A stretch of DNA of 64,000 nucleotides from Anthopleura xanthogrammica. Its lineage: Eukaryota; Cnidaria; Anthozoa; Actiniaria; Actiniidae. Every line of letters begins with the position of its first letter. Within the stretch, counting starts at the first letter, position 1. Under the pieces are notes generated by a model. It saw nothing but the letters and a program-made list of their open reading frames with translations, was not told where the DNA came from and did no database searches. The stretch spans positions 4,526,617 to 4,590,616 of the forward strand of contig OZ025206.1 in the NCBI GenBank assembly GCA_964019055.1. The letters are read 5' to 3'. A program made the position numbers and the translations under genes. This document shows positions 54,462 through 64,000 of the stretch, in pieces.

Positions 54462-56684
54462 TCAAAGTTCCACTTGTTGTCTTGCTCTCCACATCTTGGC
54501 TATCACAACACTAGTGGTTGCAATACAGACGATCAGTCCTCCAATTACAGTCAAGGGATGCGGCTGTTCTTCAAAGAACACCACATCGAAAACAAAGGCA
54601 AAGAGAATATCGACGTTGCGCATCAGAGCTGCAGGAGCTGCGTTTTCTAGTTGCAGACCACGATTAAGAGACAAGCTACCCAACACTCCGAAAATAGCTG
54701 AAAAAAATAATGGAAAAATTGATTGGTAAACATTTCCTAAAACCATGTTATAAAGCAGAATAGATAAGGCGCTTTTCAACAGTGGTCGCCATGATTGATA
54801 TGTGGACAAATCGTTACTGACCTACTGAGAGCATATACCATCTTGCCTTGCCGCAGTCAGGGATAACAGGCGTCTGGAAGATGAACATAGAGATGCCAGA
54901 GAGAAGAGCACTACACCAACCAAAGTAGAACACGTTGGTATAAAAGCTGATAGACTTGCCGAAGCTGCGTACCACGATAAACGTTGCTGATTGGATGATT
55001 GCCCCCAAGGAGGCCACTGCGTAGCCAATGAGACGATGCGTTTCTGTCATGTGACTGTGTGAATCTATGACGAATATGAGGAATTGATGACTTAAGAATT
55101 GGGTGTGGGGACACTTTTTTCTAACCTCAAATTACGTCTTCCCTCCCCTAGAACACATACACGTATATATAGACCCCTTGCAAGTGACTTCAAAGCAGCT
55201 CAATGTGAAGGACAAAACAAAAGAATTTCAATCTTCTGATAATTTAAACCTTTTGTTTTGTCCTACAAATTGAGCTGCACTCCGACGTGCTGCAAGGGGG
55301 TGTACAAGGGGTCTACAGACTTTCAAGGGAAAGGACCACTGGATAAGCACCTGTAAAAGATGGTACAAATAAAATAATAAAACTACTGGTTCAGCAATTG
55401 TCTAATTAGGTAGTACTTCAAAAGAAAATCACTTCGTTTACTGGGCTACCATTGATTATCTGCATAATGTGCAATGACAACTTCATTGGATCTATATGAA
55501 CATTTGTAAGCTATAAATTCATAAATTACACTATTGGAAATCTTTTGAAATATCCCGCACAAATTATATGGATGGCAGTTTCCTTCATTTTGAAGTTATA
55601 ATCTCAAAGGAAATATTTCAAGAAACAAATTATCTCTTCCGAGTGTTCCTCAGACACTGCAAGTGCTCAATCTGCTTACTATTAGTAGCTTAATTGTCTG
55701 AACTTCCGTCTTTTCCCCAATTCACACTGTTCTGGCTGGCTGTATAAGGGATTTTATTATCGACTAGCTAAATATAGGCTATGACCAAAGTTGAGTTTGA
55801 AATTTTTGTCAGTTGTTTTGTACCATGTATCATTTTTGGATAGTTTCAATTTTTCTTCACTTGTCAAAAACTCGATCAAACAACTGTCTTGGTTACTTCA
55901 AGACAAACATTTTAGTTCTGACTTTGCTTTAGGATCCGATCATTACCCCTACCAATTGGAAGATAAGATATATCAATCATACATTTAAGTTTTACTTACT
56001 AGAACTTCCAAAGATGAACGTAGGCCGAGTAATGAGTACAATTCCAACCAAGCAAAAGAATGTGGAAGCGGCATCCGTTTTGCGCCAAGACTCCTTGAGT
56101 ATAAAATGCGCAAGAATACCCGTGAACATTGGCGTTGTCGAGATAAAAACCGTGGCATCGCCCAGAGGAAGAAGAGTGAAGGCGCCATAGACCGACGAGA
56201 TTGATGCGAAGTTAAACGCGCCAAAAAGAGCGAGAGAAATGCGCTGTTTTCTCTCGCCGATCACATTCGCACCAGCATAGATTGCGGGAGGAAGAACGAA
56301 GATCGTTTGAAGGAATAGACGAACGAAAATGATCTCAAAGGCTGGTACGGTGGTGTTGGAAAGCTTGACAAAAAGCGACGCGACAGCGAAGAAAATCCCC
56401 GAGAGAGTTGTCAGAGCTAAACCAGCGTTAGACTTGCACACAAGGTTTAATCTACGCCAACATGAAGGTCTTGTTCCTTGTTCGTCTTGTGTTCTCGAGA
56501 GGCTAAGAATATCGCCGAAGGCAGAGAAAGCGCGGAAACTCTCGCTTTCGCGGTCATACGAGGCGACGTCATGTTCGTTGATGGTTCGGAAGTGGCTACT
56601 TCTTCTTCTGGAAGACAGAAGAGGGATGGATGATAAGTCAGCACTGCCCTTCCGCCAGTATGTCGCCGAAAATGGAGAACACAT
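54462..56684 (-). CDS. SLC35G-type EamA transporter
   Basis: A member of the drug/metabolite transporter superfamily, closest by eye to vertebrate SLC35G1-type proteins, whose substrates are poorly defined. Three exons: 56000-56684, 54822-55064 and 54462-54697 (stop 54462-54464). Both introns are phase 1 and the sum is 387 residues, the usual length for the family. A Ser/Arg-rich cytosolic N-terminus of about 95 residues is followed by about ten hydrophobic segments forming two EamA repeats. Repeat 1 includes TTLSGIFFAVASLFVKL, FEIIFVRLFLQTIF and TPMFTGILAHFILKESW. Repeat 2 includes GYAVASLGAIIQSATFIVV and ends with ALMRNVDILFAFVFDVVFF and VIGGLIVCIATTSVVI. The Arg in helix two (FVRLF) and the E-rich loop after helix four (ILKESW, FFEEQPHP) recur in both repeats, as expected. 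The first in-frame ATG is at 56684. The CATT microsatellite begins almost at the stop. Confidence 0.87.
55167..55318. mobile_element. Foldback MITE, family 1, copy 4, with duplicated right tip
   Basis: It starts TATATAGACCCCTTGCAAGTG. The right end reads GCTGCAAGGGGGTGTACAAGGGGTCTAC, so the terminal motif AAGGGG occurs twice. That suggests a small tip duplication or a nested end. It lies in intron 1 of the SLC35G-type gene. Confidence 0.82.
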
Positions 56685-57224
56685 CACAAAGCGAAGCGAT
56701 GGTATTCGAGATAGAATGGAATGAAAGAAAAGAAATTTGAATGTGAATTCTGTCTGAGTCGCAAAGAAAGTCTAATGACGCAAGTGTCGCGGATAAAGCC
56801 TTCTAAGCGCGCAGGACACATGCACCGAAAAGGCCCTTTGCTTCATGCTTGTGGGCCGGTCGTAATCGACTGAAATCATGGGGCAACTGTTCAGTAGAGA
56901 TCGTTTTATTTTGTAAGGAAAGAAGAACGTCCTCTAAATTGATGCAAATCACCAAGATGAAAAGCTAGAATGAGATACGAAAAGAACCGACGAGATATCA
57001 GGAACGACTTCATAAATTCAATAGACGCTATCTACAAAAAAGGTTTTTTGGTTGCCACATTATCAACAAAGAACGGAAGACGATATTTAGGGGGAAAACT
57101 GATATTCAGATAAAAATAAAACATTGCCAAGCCAAACTATATTTATATACTTTCGCTCCACACGCACTACCACTACATTCATTATCATTTATAACATACA
57201 ACACTCAACTCACATGTTGATTTT

Positions 57225-57345
57225 TACAGAGAAAGGAAAACCGGAGAAATCCCTTGTGTCAAGGAAGAGAACAACACAGTTTCAAACAATCTCAACTTCT
57301 CGGCGACCCCCAGGGGTGATCTACCCAGTGTAGAGAGACAGCGCC
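57225..57345 (-). mobile_element. SINE fragment, family B, reversed
   Basis: The minus strand has GTTGTTCTCTTCCTTGACAC, AAGGGATTTCTCCGGTTTTC and CTTTCTCTG, a decayed version of the module at 49306. It lies upstream of the SLC35G-type gene. Confidence 0.5.
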
Positions 57346-59316
57346 GTAGCAGTGCATACCACCCATGGAGGCATGGTTACGTGTGGTAGGTCATAGGTCA
57401 TGCGCACATGTCGGTCATTGGTAATTCGCGTATTGAGAGTACACCCGGGTACCCTGGAAATGCAAGGGGCCATTGCGGCCAAAAATATGAGGGGCGGGGG
57501 GCTAGGTCGAAAGGGTTTGTGGTGCTACATTCTCAAACGCCCTATGTATTGGTAACAGACCTAAAATTTTCAGTGTTCAATATACAGTACATCTGAAATT
57601 AATGGGGGGCGGACCCCCTGCTACGGCCCTGAAATGTGAAGGGGTTTGGAAGACCTTAAGTCGTCAGATAAAGAACAAAGAAACTGTTACCCAGTCATTC
57701 GATATTTTATTTCATTTCTAACACCTCTATTTACAACATGTTACATGACTCGTATCTCTTCTGTCAACCTCTTAACTGACCACCAGAATGTTGGCACTTA
57801 TATTATAGTAATTCTTTGAAGGGAAATGAAAAATATATATAATTTAATAGCAGGGATTGAGCTGACATGGTCAGGGAAAATGTTCCAAAGCTGTATATAT
57901 TTACTCCGTAGATGTAGAAGTAATATATACAATGTGACGTGGTAAGTCAATTAAAAAAGGGATGTGCAATAATGGTCATAAACAAACATAATCATTACCC
58001 TCTGCTGGTTTTCAATCAATCCCAAGAGAATGAAATAATAACAAGAGATATAGAAGAAATCTTTTGTTAAATTTAACCAAGATAAACAGCTATGAAAACC
58101 AGCAATGGAGTTAGATAGTATCATTCTTTCAATTTCAACTTGAGGAACGTATATTTACCCTCTCCCCTCCCCTCCCCGAAATAATCATGTGACCAGTTAT
58201 TGCACTGTTGTTTTATAGGTCAAGATTCTGGTAGCTGACTGTATTACTACCTACACCTTATCAACTATAACAAGTCATTAAAACAACATACATATCTATG
58301 CTTTTCTTGAAACTCTATTCTCGATTCCCCTTATTACACATGATACCACTACTACCAGAATCCTTTTCATAGTTCCTGTTGTTGGTGTAATTCACACCAT
58401 TTTCTTACGAATCCCAAAGGAGTTCAAACATTTGAATTAGTGGTATCAAGACATGATAAGGGCAATGGTAAATTAGCTGGATAATGGGCTTTCAGGGAGA
58501 GGGGGGGGGGGATGGTAGAAGAGCCTGTTACAGGCTATAAGATATAGTGATTAATATTCAATTAATGCTATGATGCAATAATTAATTAATTTACAAATGG
58601 TATAAAATTTGAAGGAAAAATATATAAAGAACCCAAATGGGATGGAATATGTTTAGACTAAGTTTAGATATTTCCTGTTACAATGAACACTAATTTACTG
58701 GGCCATGGGACTGAGGGAAAATGTGTCTATTTTAGTCCTGAGCAGACACTGTTTGTTTCCCCAATGCCGAGGTTCCAGTGAATAAGTGTTTTCCCTAGTT
58801 AAATAGTTACTGGCTGTTATTGTTATTATCTATTGACATCTTTTTCTTCACAGAATTCTTCACAGATTCTTTAACACTTGACAAGGAGTTTTTCAAGAAC
58901 AATCTTTTCTAGATAATTTCCTGATTTTATTTATCGATAAGCCACATAAATCAACCAATACAGTAACACACAAGGCAGCAATTTAATTCATTCACAAGAT
59001 CATGCTTTTAAGTATTACTATTATTTACTGCACTTCATTGCTATAAAGTTTGTCACACACAAATACAACACAAAACTCAAATGTGCTACACTTAAAAGTA
59101 TCATTTTTTGAAAGCTTAGTTGTAGGAGAAATTGGGAGCTATCATTAAACATGGACCGCAGAGCACCCTAAAAAGCAGTTACGCTATATAAGAGACTAGT
59201 ATCAGAAAAGGGAAAAAGTGGTAGGCTATAGCCATACCAGCCCCTCCCCTCGTGCGGTCCCTATTAAGTAATTGCTTACTATTGTTATTTCAACTAATAA
59301 AATTTGTACATTAGAT
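57346..59316. other. Intergenic, no gene seen
   Basis: Includes a G-rich, repeat-like patch at 57440-57640 (two GGGGCGGGGGG-like runs, and GGGGGGCGGACCCCCTGC, a short palindrome) and a poly-G run at about 58499-58511. No frame has splice context or recognisable similarity on either strand. Confidence 0.5.
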
Positions 59317-59587
59317 TATATGATTATCAATGAAATACCTATATTTCTTTATCTCAAAAATTTGATATTCTCACATGCGAAAATAACTGTTACATGTGAA
59401 AATATCGTCACTATGGTTACATACTTCTTATAGCAGAAAAAGCTCGAAAAATCTTTCTTTTTTCATTGATGATATGATAAACAGAATATTACATGGGCGC
59501 TTGGAGATACAAATTTTATCTTCTCGTGTTGAAAATCTTTTCATCACTCAATGATAAAATTCGTATCTCTGCGCACCCATGTAATAT
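59317..59587 (-). mobile_element. Double-hairpin element, family 3, copy 2
   Basis: Reverse-oriented relative to 24541-24845. It shows ATCAATGAAATACCTATATT, the TTCTCACATGCGAAAATAAC hairpin, TATGGTTACATACTTCTTAT, and the terminal hairpin TTACATGGGCGCTTGGAGAT with ATCTCTGCGCACCCATGTAA. Arms and linker keep the same order as in copy 1. Confidence 0.8.
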
Positions 59588-60223
59588 CTTATTTATTTAT
59601 TAGCAATGTTTAAACAGGCGGTGTCCAATTCAGCTGAGGCTGGTTTAAATGGAGGCCTGTATAATAACCTCCATTTATTTTCAAGCTGTTTTGTAGGAAA
59701 CAATCCCTACATAAAACCATGCAAATACTGGCATGGGAATACAGTACATGCAGATATTTTTGATGTCATATATATAGTTGATGCATGAAATTTATTAAGA
59801 CTATATCTGTTATCAGTTAGGACCCTTAAATGTAGACTAAATTAATTGGAACAATATGAACTGTGGTAAAACATGGTTGTACTATAAACTATACCCTTCT
59901 TCAATTTTCTCTTTTTCTCTGATGAAGGACTAACATTCAAAACAACAGTTTGTACATCTTATTCTTTTTAACAAAATGAATTAAAAAGTTTCCTTCTCAT
60001 TCACTTTTTAAATTTGGACCAAATGATACTGATAACCAAATGGGCTAGCTAAAATTTAATTGTAACCATGGTAACCCAAAACAGTTGTCACAGTTTTGAC
60101 ATAAAATAGGTGCAACCACCAACACAAATATATATATATATTTTCGTAAAGCATCATTCTCATTAGAGTTTCTGTCACTGGTGCAAGAAGAGAATTTTAG
60201 TTCATTTGACTCGTGGCTGTGCT

Positions 60224-60436
60224 GTCAGGGTGGCACAGGGGGGGTATCTATCTCGAATCACGGACAATTTTCCATAAATTCACGAATCACAAAATACAAT
60301 GAATAACCTTGATACAAGGATTTAGGGTTTAATATGAATTTTAATGAATCATGCTCTTATTTTTTTGAATTTCACAAATCACAATCCGAAAAAAGGTCGA
60401 ATCACATGTCATGCATACCCCCTGTGCCACCCTGTG
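60224..60436. mobile_element. Foldback element with CAGGGTGGCACAGG ends
   Basis: CAGGGTGGCACAGGGGGGTA at the left is mirrored by ATACCCCCTGTGCCACCCTG at the right. Inner arms carry GAATCACGGACAATTTT against a looser AATCACAATCCGAAAA, and ATTCACGAATCAC against ATTTCACAAATCAC. Noncoding. Confidence 0.78.
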
Positions 60437-61465
60437 CTGTGTTTGCATTAGTGACAAAACCTGGTATTAAACAAGAAGTGCTCTGTATCCTCAACCTCAG
60501 TGGTTGCCAGGATACAAAAGGAGGAAAAACAACAGAAAAAAAAGTACCCCAAAATCACTTCTTTATCCATTTTTAACTGAAGTGAAACATAAAGGCTAAG
60601 CTACTGTTAGGAATTGTAAGCCCTTTCGTATAAGTTAATTGATTTTATTAAAGTATTTAAACAAAAATTTACTTCATTGGCTATAATAATCAAGTATGTT
60701 GAACTTTGATGAAGTACATTTAATTCCCTCTAAGTCAGTGTATCTAAGATGTTTCAAGTTCTTTTTTTGTTTAGATTAATTTTTTCACACACTGATGTAG
60801 CCCAAGCAAAGACATTTGTAGTATTAAGATTTTATCTCTAAACCCAAACATAGATGGGCATCTGTGAATTATGTGGCCACAAGGGCTTCAGCTAAAGTTC
60901 AGAAGATACATTCAAGCTAATTATGATTAGTGCTTTTTCCAATCTATATATACTGGTAGCTTCTTTTTATCATTTATCCAAATATTTCTATTCACATATT
61001 GACATTTTCAACTAAAAAATTAGTCTAAACTAATCCATGTAATTATCACTTTTTCTTTCTATATCTCTGTTTATGCATTGGTAACATAATTAAATATATT
61101 CAGAGACAACAAAAAACTCAAATCTTAATTGATAATTAATAATTACAATAAATGGAAGTATTGGTAAATCTAGAATACACCCCAATAACTGAAGGCATGA
61201 AACAATACTGAAAGACTTATAAACACTAAAGTATGGCAAGATAAATCTACAAAATAACAAATGTGATATTCAATTATGTTTTTGTTGATCTGACTAGTAA
61301 TGAAACAATTCCTCCCCTAAACTCCTGCTGGATATGCAATTATATTTAAGTTTTGTACTTGCTTAATATTCCACCTAAATCAAAACTGATGTGGACCATG
61401 AGTATATTTTTGAGTGATTGAAACTTTCTTTAGATTAACTTTTCAATATGGTATATACTTGATCT

Positions 61466-64000
61466 TTACTGGTTTTCTGCATCTAAATGCTTGTTAACAT
61501 GCTCTTCAATGGACTCAATGGTTGCACTAGGAGGAAACAAGATTCTACAAATTGGGCACTCACGATGTGTAATCAAACTCTGCATTGGTTCTTGTGGTGG
61601 TGGTGGTGGTGCTTCTGGTACTGATGGGGGAGTAAATGGTCCTGGTACAAAATATGGATTAACAGGAGGAGGGGTGGCCTCTGGATTGCTTGGTACGAAA
61701 ACCCAAGGTTGGATGCATGGACTGTGCATTGTCTCATGACAGCCTCTAGTCCAGGGCCAATGGACAGGAGACCTTGAAACTGCAACAAATAATGTCACCA
61801 ATTTTAATACTTAAGATACTTTATGTTAGGTCTATGATATGTAAAGAATTAGATTTTAATAACATTTTGAAGAAAAGAGGAAGGAAGGAAGGAAAGAAGG
61901 GAGTAAAAGCCTACCTGAAGAAGGTGTCTGTTGCTGCTGGTCTCTGGTCTCAGGTGTTTCAGATGATCCAATCAACTTTGACTCAGCCTCAACATGCATA
62001 TCAACTTCTTTCTTCCATCGATCAACTTCATCACTGAGTTTCTTATTTGTGTCTTCCAATTCACAGATTTTCTTTCTAGCATCTTCTCCCAGATCATCCC
62101 GTTCACATTGTTCTTGGGCTAGCGACAGCTTTAATTCTTCCATCTCTTTATTCTTGATATCCCTCTCTTGTTCCCACACCTTAAGTTGCTCTTGCAAGTT
62201 CATTATTTCCACAATGAGATTGTGTTTCTCGGCTTTCTCATTCTGGAACATTTCTTCTAACTCAGCTAACCTATTTTTCCTCTCGGCATTGTCTGTTTCC
62301 AGTGTTTGGATGTAAGAGGTAAGTTCAGCTTTTTCTTCTTCATACTTGGTCAAAGAAGATGCCTTCTGGTGGCCTTCTGACTCCACCTTCTCTATATTCA
62401 CTCTTAATTGATTCAACTCCATTTTTTTCTATTAAAAATACATCAAAAATATTATCCAGTTATTATTATTCAATCGAACTTAGAAAGAAAAGAAGAACAT
62501 TTTCATACAAAAATTTAAAAAAATGCAAAATAACAAAAAGGACATAATTAGAAATATTTTGATTTTGATTAGATTGATGAGAATATAACTGTTTTAGCAT
62601 ATACCGACAATATATCAGATAATCTCAAAAAATGTCAGTTAATACCTTCAAGAAAGTGAAATAATTACACCTGTTTTGCAAAAATAATTAATTCCTATTT
62701 ACCTAATTTCCTATTTCATATAATAATTATAGTCAAAACAGGTCAAGCTCAACACTTGAAGTATACGCTCAAGAGAACAATGCCAAGACATCACACTTCA
62801 GTGGTGATTATGAGTTTGAATTTGAAAATGAATTCGACCATGAATGCATGTCCATGGACCCAGATCAAAAAATTCCAATAATGCAATCCCTTGATATTAT
62901 ACTCATCACTGAGATGTCCTATATACTGTACAGTGTATCAGAGGTATATTACCAGTATGTAATAACCATGATATATACATGCAATACATTCTTCCAAGAC
63001 ATTCTCATGTGACATTCTAGTATATTGTACTGTATGATCTTATTATGGTAACCTGCTATAAACACTGCAAACTCATTACTTATTCATATTCTAGCAAATT
63101 TGCATTAGGTTGCAAGTCTTTGCAAGTATACTATTATATCACTTTCTAGAAAAATGATGACCTCATCAAAAAAAATCAGCTTAAGTCTTAGTAATGGCCA
63201 AAAACAAACAAGAAAACAAACAAGAAATGCTTAGTCATAAAGAACTTCAATAAAGTAGCCTCCTTCACCGCTGTGTGGTGCTTCCAGTTCCCGTCACTCT
63301 CCCACTAGCGTCTGCTCCAACTCAACAACATTACTTTCTACAAATGGAATTGTAGCCTCCTGGCTGTGCAGGAGGCTACAATAAAGGCATTGATGAAATA
63401 TTTTTATAACTCTGATAACTAATAATCTTACTGCCTATAAATTACACCCATGACAATGCACATCTCATTTTAGAAAACCAGACATTTTCCTTCTATTCCT
63501 AATACTGTATGATGTTGGAGCTATTTATTTTTCTATTCTATGCTATTAGCTTGAGATTCAATATTTTTCATGTTTTCCTTACCTCATCAAGCTCTTGATT
63601 TATCTGTTGAAATTTCTCCTTCTCTGCATCTAGAGCTTGTTTTGCATCAGCTCTTGCAGAATGCTCTTCTTCCAGTTCTTGTTGCAACTTCAATATGGCT
63701 GCGCTGTCTGATGGTGATTCAGATGATGGTGATTTTGGAAGCTTCTTCAGCTGATTCTGCAGCCTGCGGCATTCAATAAACTTTGATTTAAAGGCTTCAG
63801 CTCCCATATTCAAGCGTACTCGAAGATCTTCATTCTTAGCCCTGAACTCTTCTATTTCATGTCTCAAATCACTTGCAGGAAGATTGCTTTGAATGGCACT
63901 CAGAGCTCTCTTGAGTTCGTTCTTTTCTTTCCACAATTCTTCAAGCTTTTTCTTGGCTTCCAAGTATTTCTTTTCAAGGTGTGTGTGAGCTGTCTGAAGT
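61466..64000 (-). CDS. TAX1BP1/CALCOCO-family coiled-coil protein, 3' part
   Basis: Three exons, the first cut by the window edge: 63583 to beyond 64000, 61915-62428 and 61466-61779 (stop 61466-61468). Junction phases are 0 and 1. The visible 414 or so residues begin inside a long, highly charged coiled coil (KKKLEELWKEKNELKRAL, EEEKAELTSYIQTLETDN), interrupted by a Ser/Pro patch (KLPKSPSSESPSDS). A proline-rich linker follows (PPPVNPYFVPGPFTPPSVP), then a single C-terminal zinc finger (ECPICRILFPPS...EEHVNKHLDAENQ). The CPxC...FPPS...HVxxH pattern is that of the ubiquitin-binding UBZ fingers of TAX1BP1, CALCOCO1 and CALCOCO2. Those proteins are autophagy receptors or coactivators with an N-terminal SKICH domain, which would lie to the right of the window. 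Optineurin- or TNIP-like proteins are the alternatives. TAX1BP1 has two fingers and this has one. Confidence 0.75.
63350..63381. other. Perfect 12-bp stem-loop in an intron
   Basis: TTGTAGCCTCCT and AGGAGGCTACAA are separated by 8 bases. The arm GTAGCCTCCT also occurs about 100 bp upstream, at 63256. Both are in the large intron of the TAX1BP1/CALCOCO-like gene (62429-63582), which otherwise shows nothing codable. It may be the two ends of a foldback element. Confidence 0.6.

Overview
The window looks like nuclear DNA of an anthozoan cnidarian, most likely a stony coral. It is AT-rich, with intron-dense genes (exons mostly 40-400 bp, phase-consistent GT-AG introns), animal-type proteins, and many short foldback and tRNA-derived repeats. 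There is no bacterial or viral coding capacity. The species call is inference from general character, not from a marker gene.

All genes I can support lie on the minus strand. From right to left (5' to 3'): the 3' part of a TAX1BP1/CALCOCO-family coiled-coil protein with a C-terminal zinc finger (61466 to beyond 64000); a complete SLC35G-type EamA transporter in 3 exons (54462-56684); a complete Abl interactor (ABI) in 5 exons (48733-53620); a complete Lunapark (LNPK) in 12 exons (38213-45586); a complete INO80D-like gene in 8 exons (26041-34011); and an unrecognised gene with a possible pleckstrin-homology-like region, pieced together from small exons between about 843 and 10231. Exon models were built by hand from homology, reading phase and splice signals. 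The phases close for all five named genes.

Left half: 1-10.2 kb holds the unrecognised gene in mostly AT-rich intron. 10.2-26 kb is intergenic, with a minisatellite at 13.6-14.5 kb (18-bp unit centred on AACGTT) and a dense series of foldback elements. Right half: compact genes whose introns and spacers carry foldback (MITE-like) elements, at least two kinds of tRNA-type SINE, and microsatellites. Four foldback families recur within the window.

Functionally the genes are unrelated: chromatin remodelling (INO80D), ER tubule junctions (LNPK), WAVE/actin control (ABI), membrane transport (SLC35G) and autophagy-receptor-like (TAX1BP1/CALCOCO). What links them is position. Human LNPK, INO80D and ABI2 are all on 2q with HOXD, and TAX1BP1, CALCOCO1, CALCOCO2 and ABI3 lie near HOXA, HOXC and HOXB. 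The window may therefore keep an ancient Hox-flanking gene neighbourhood, which I regard as its most interesting property.
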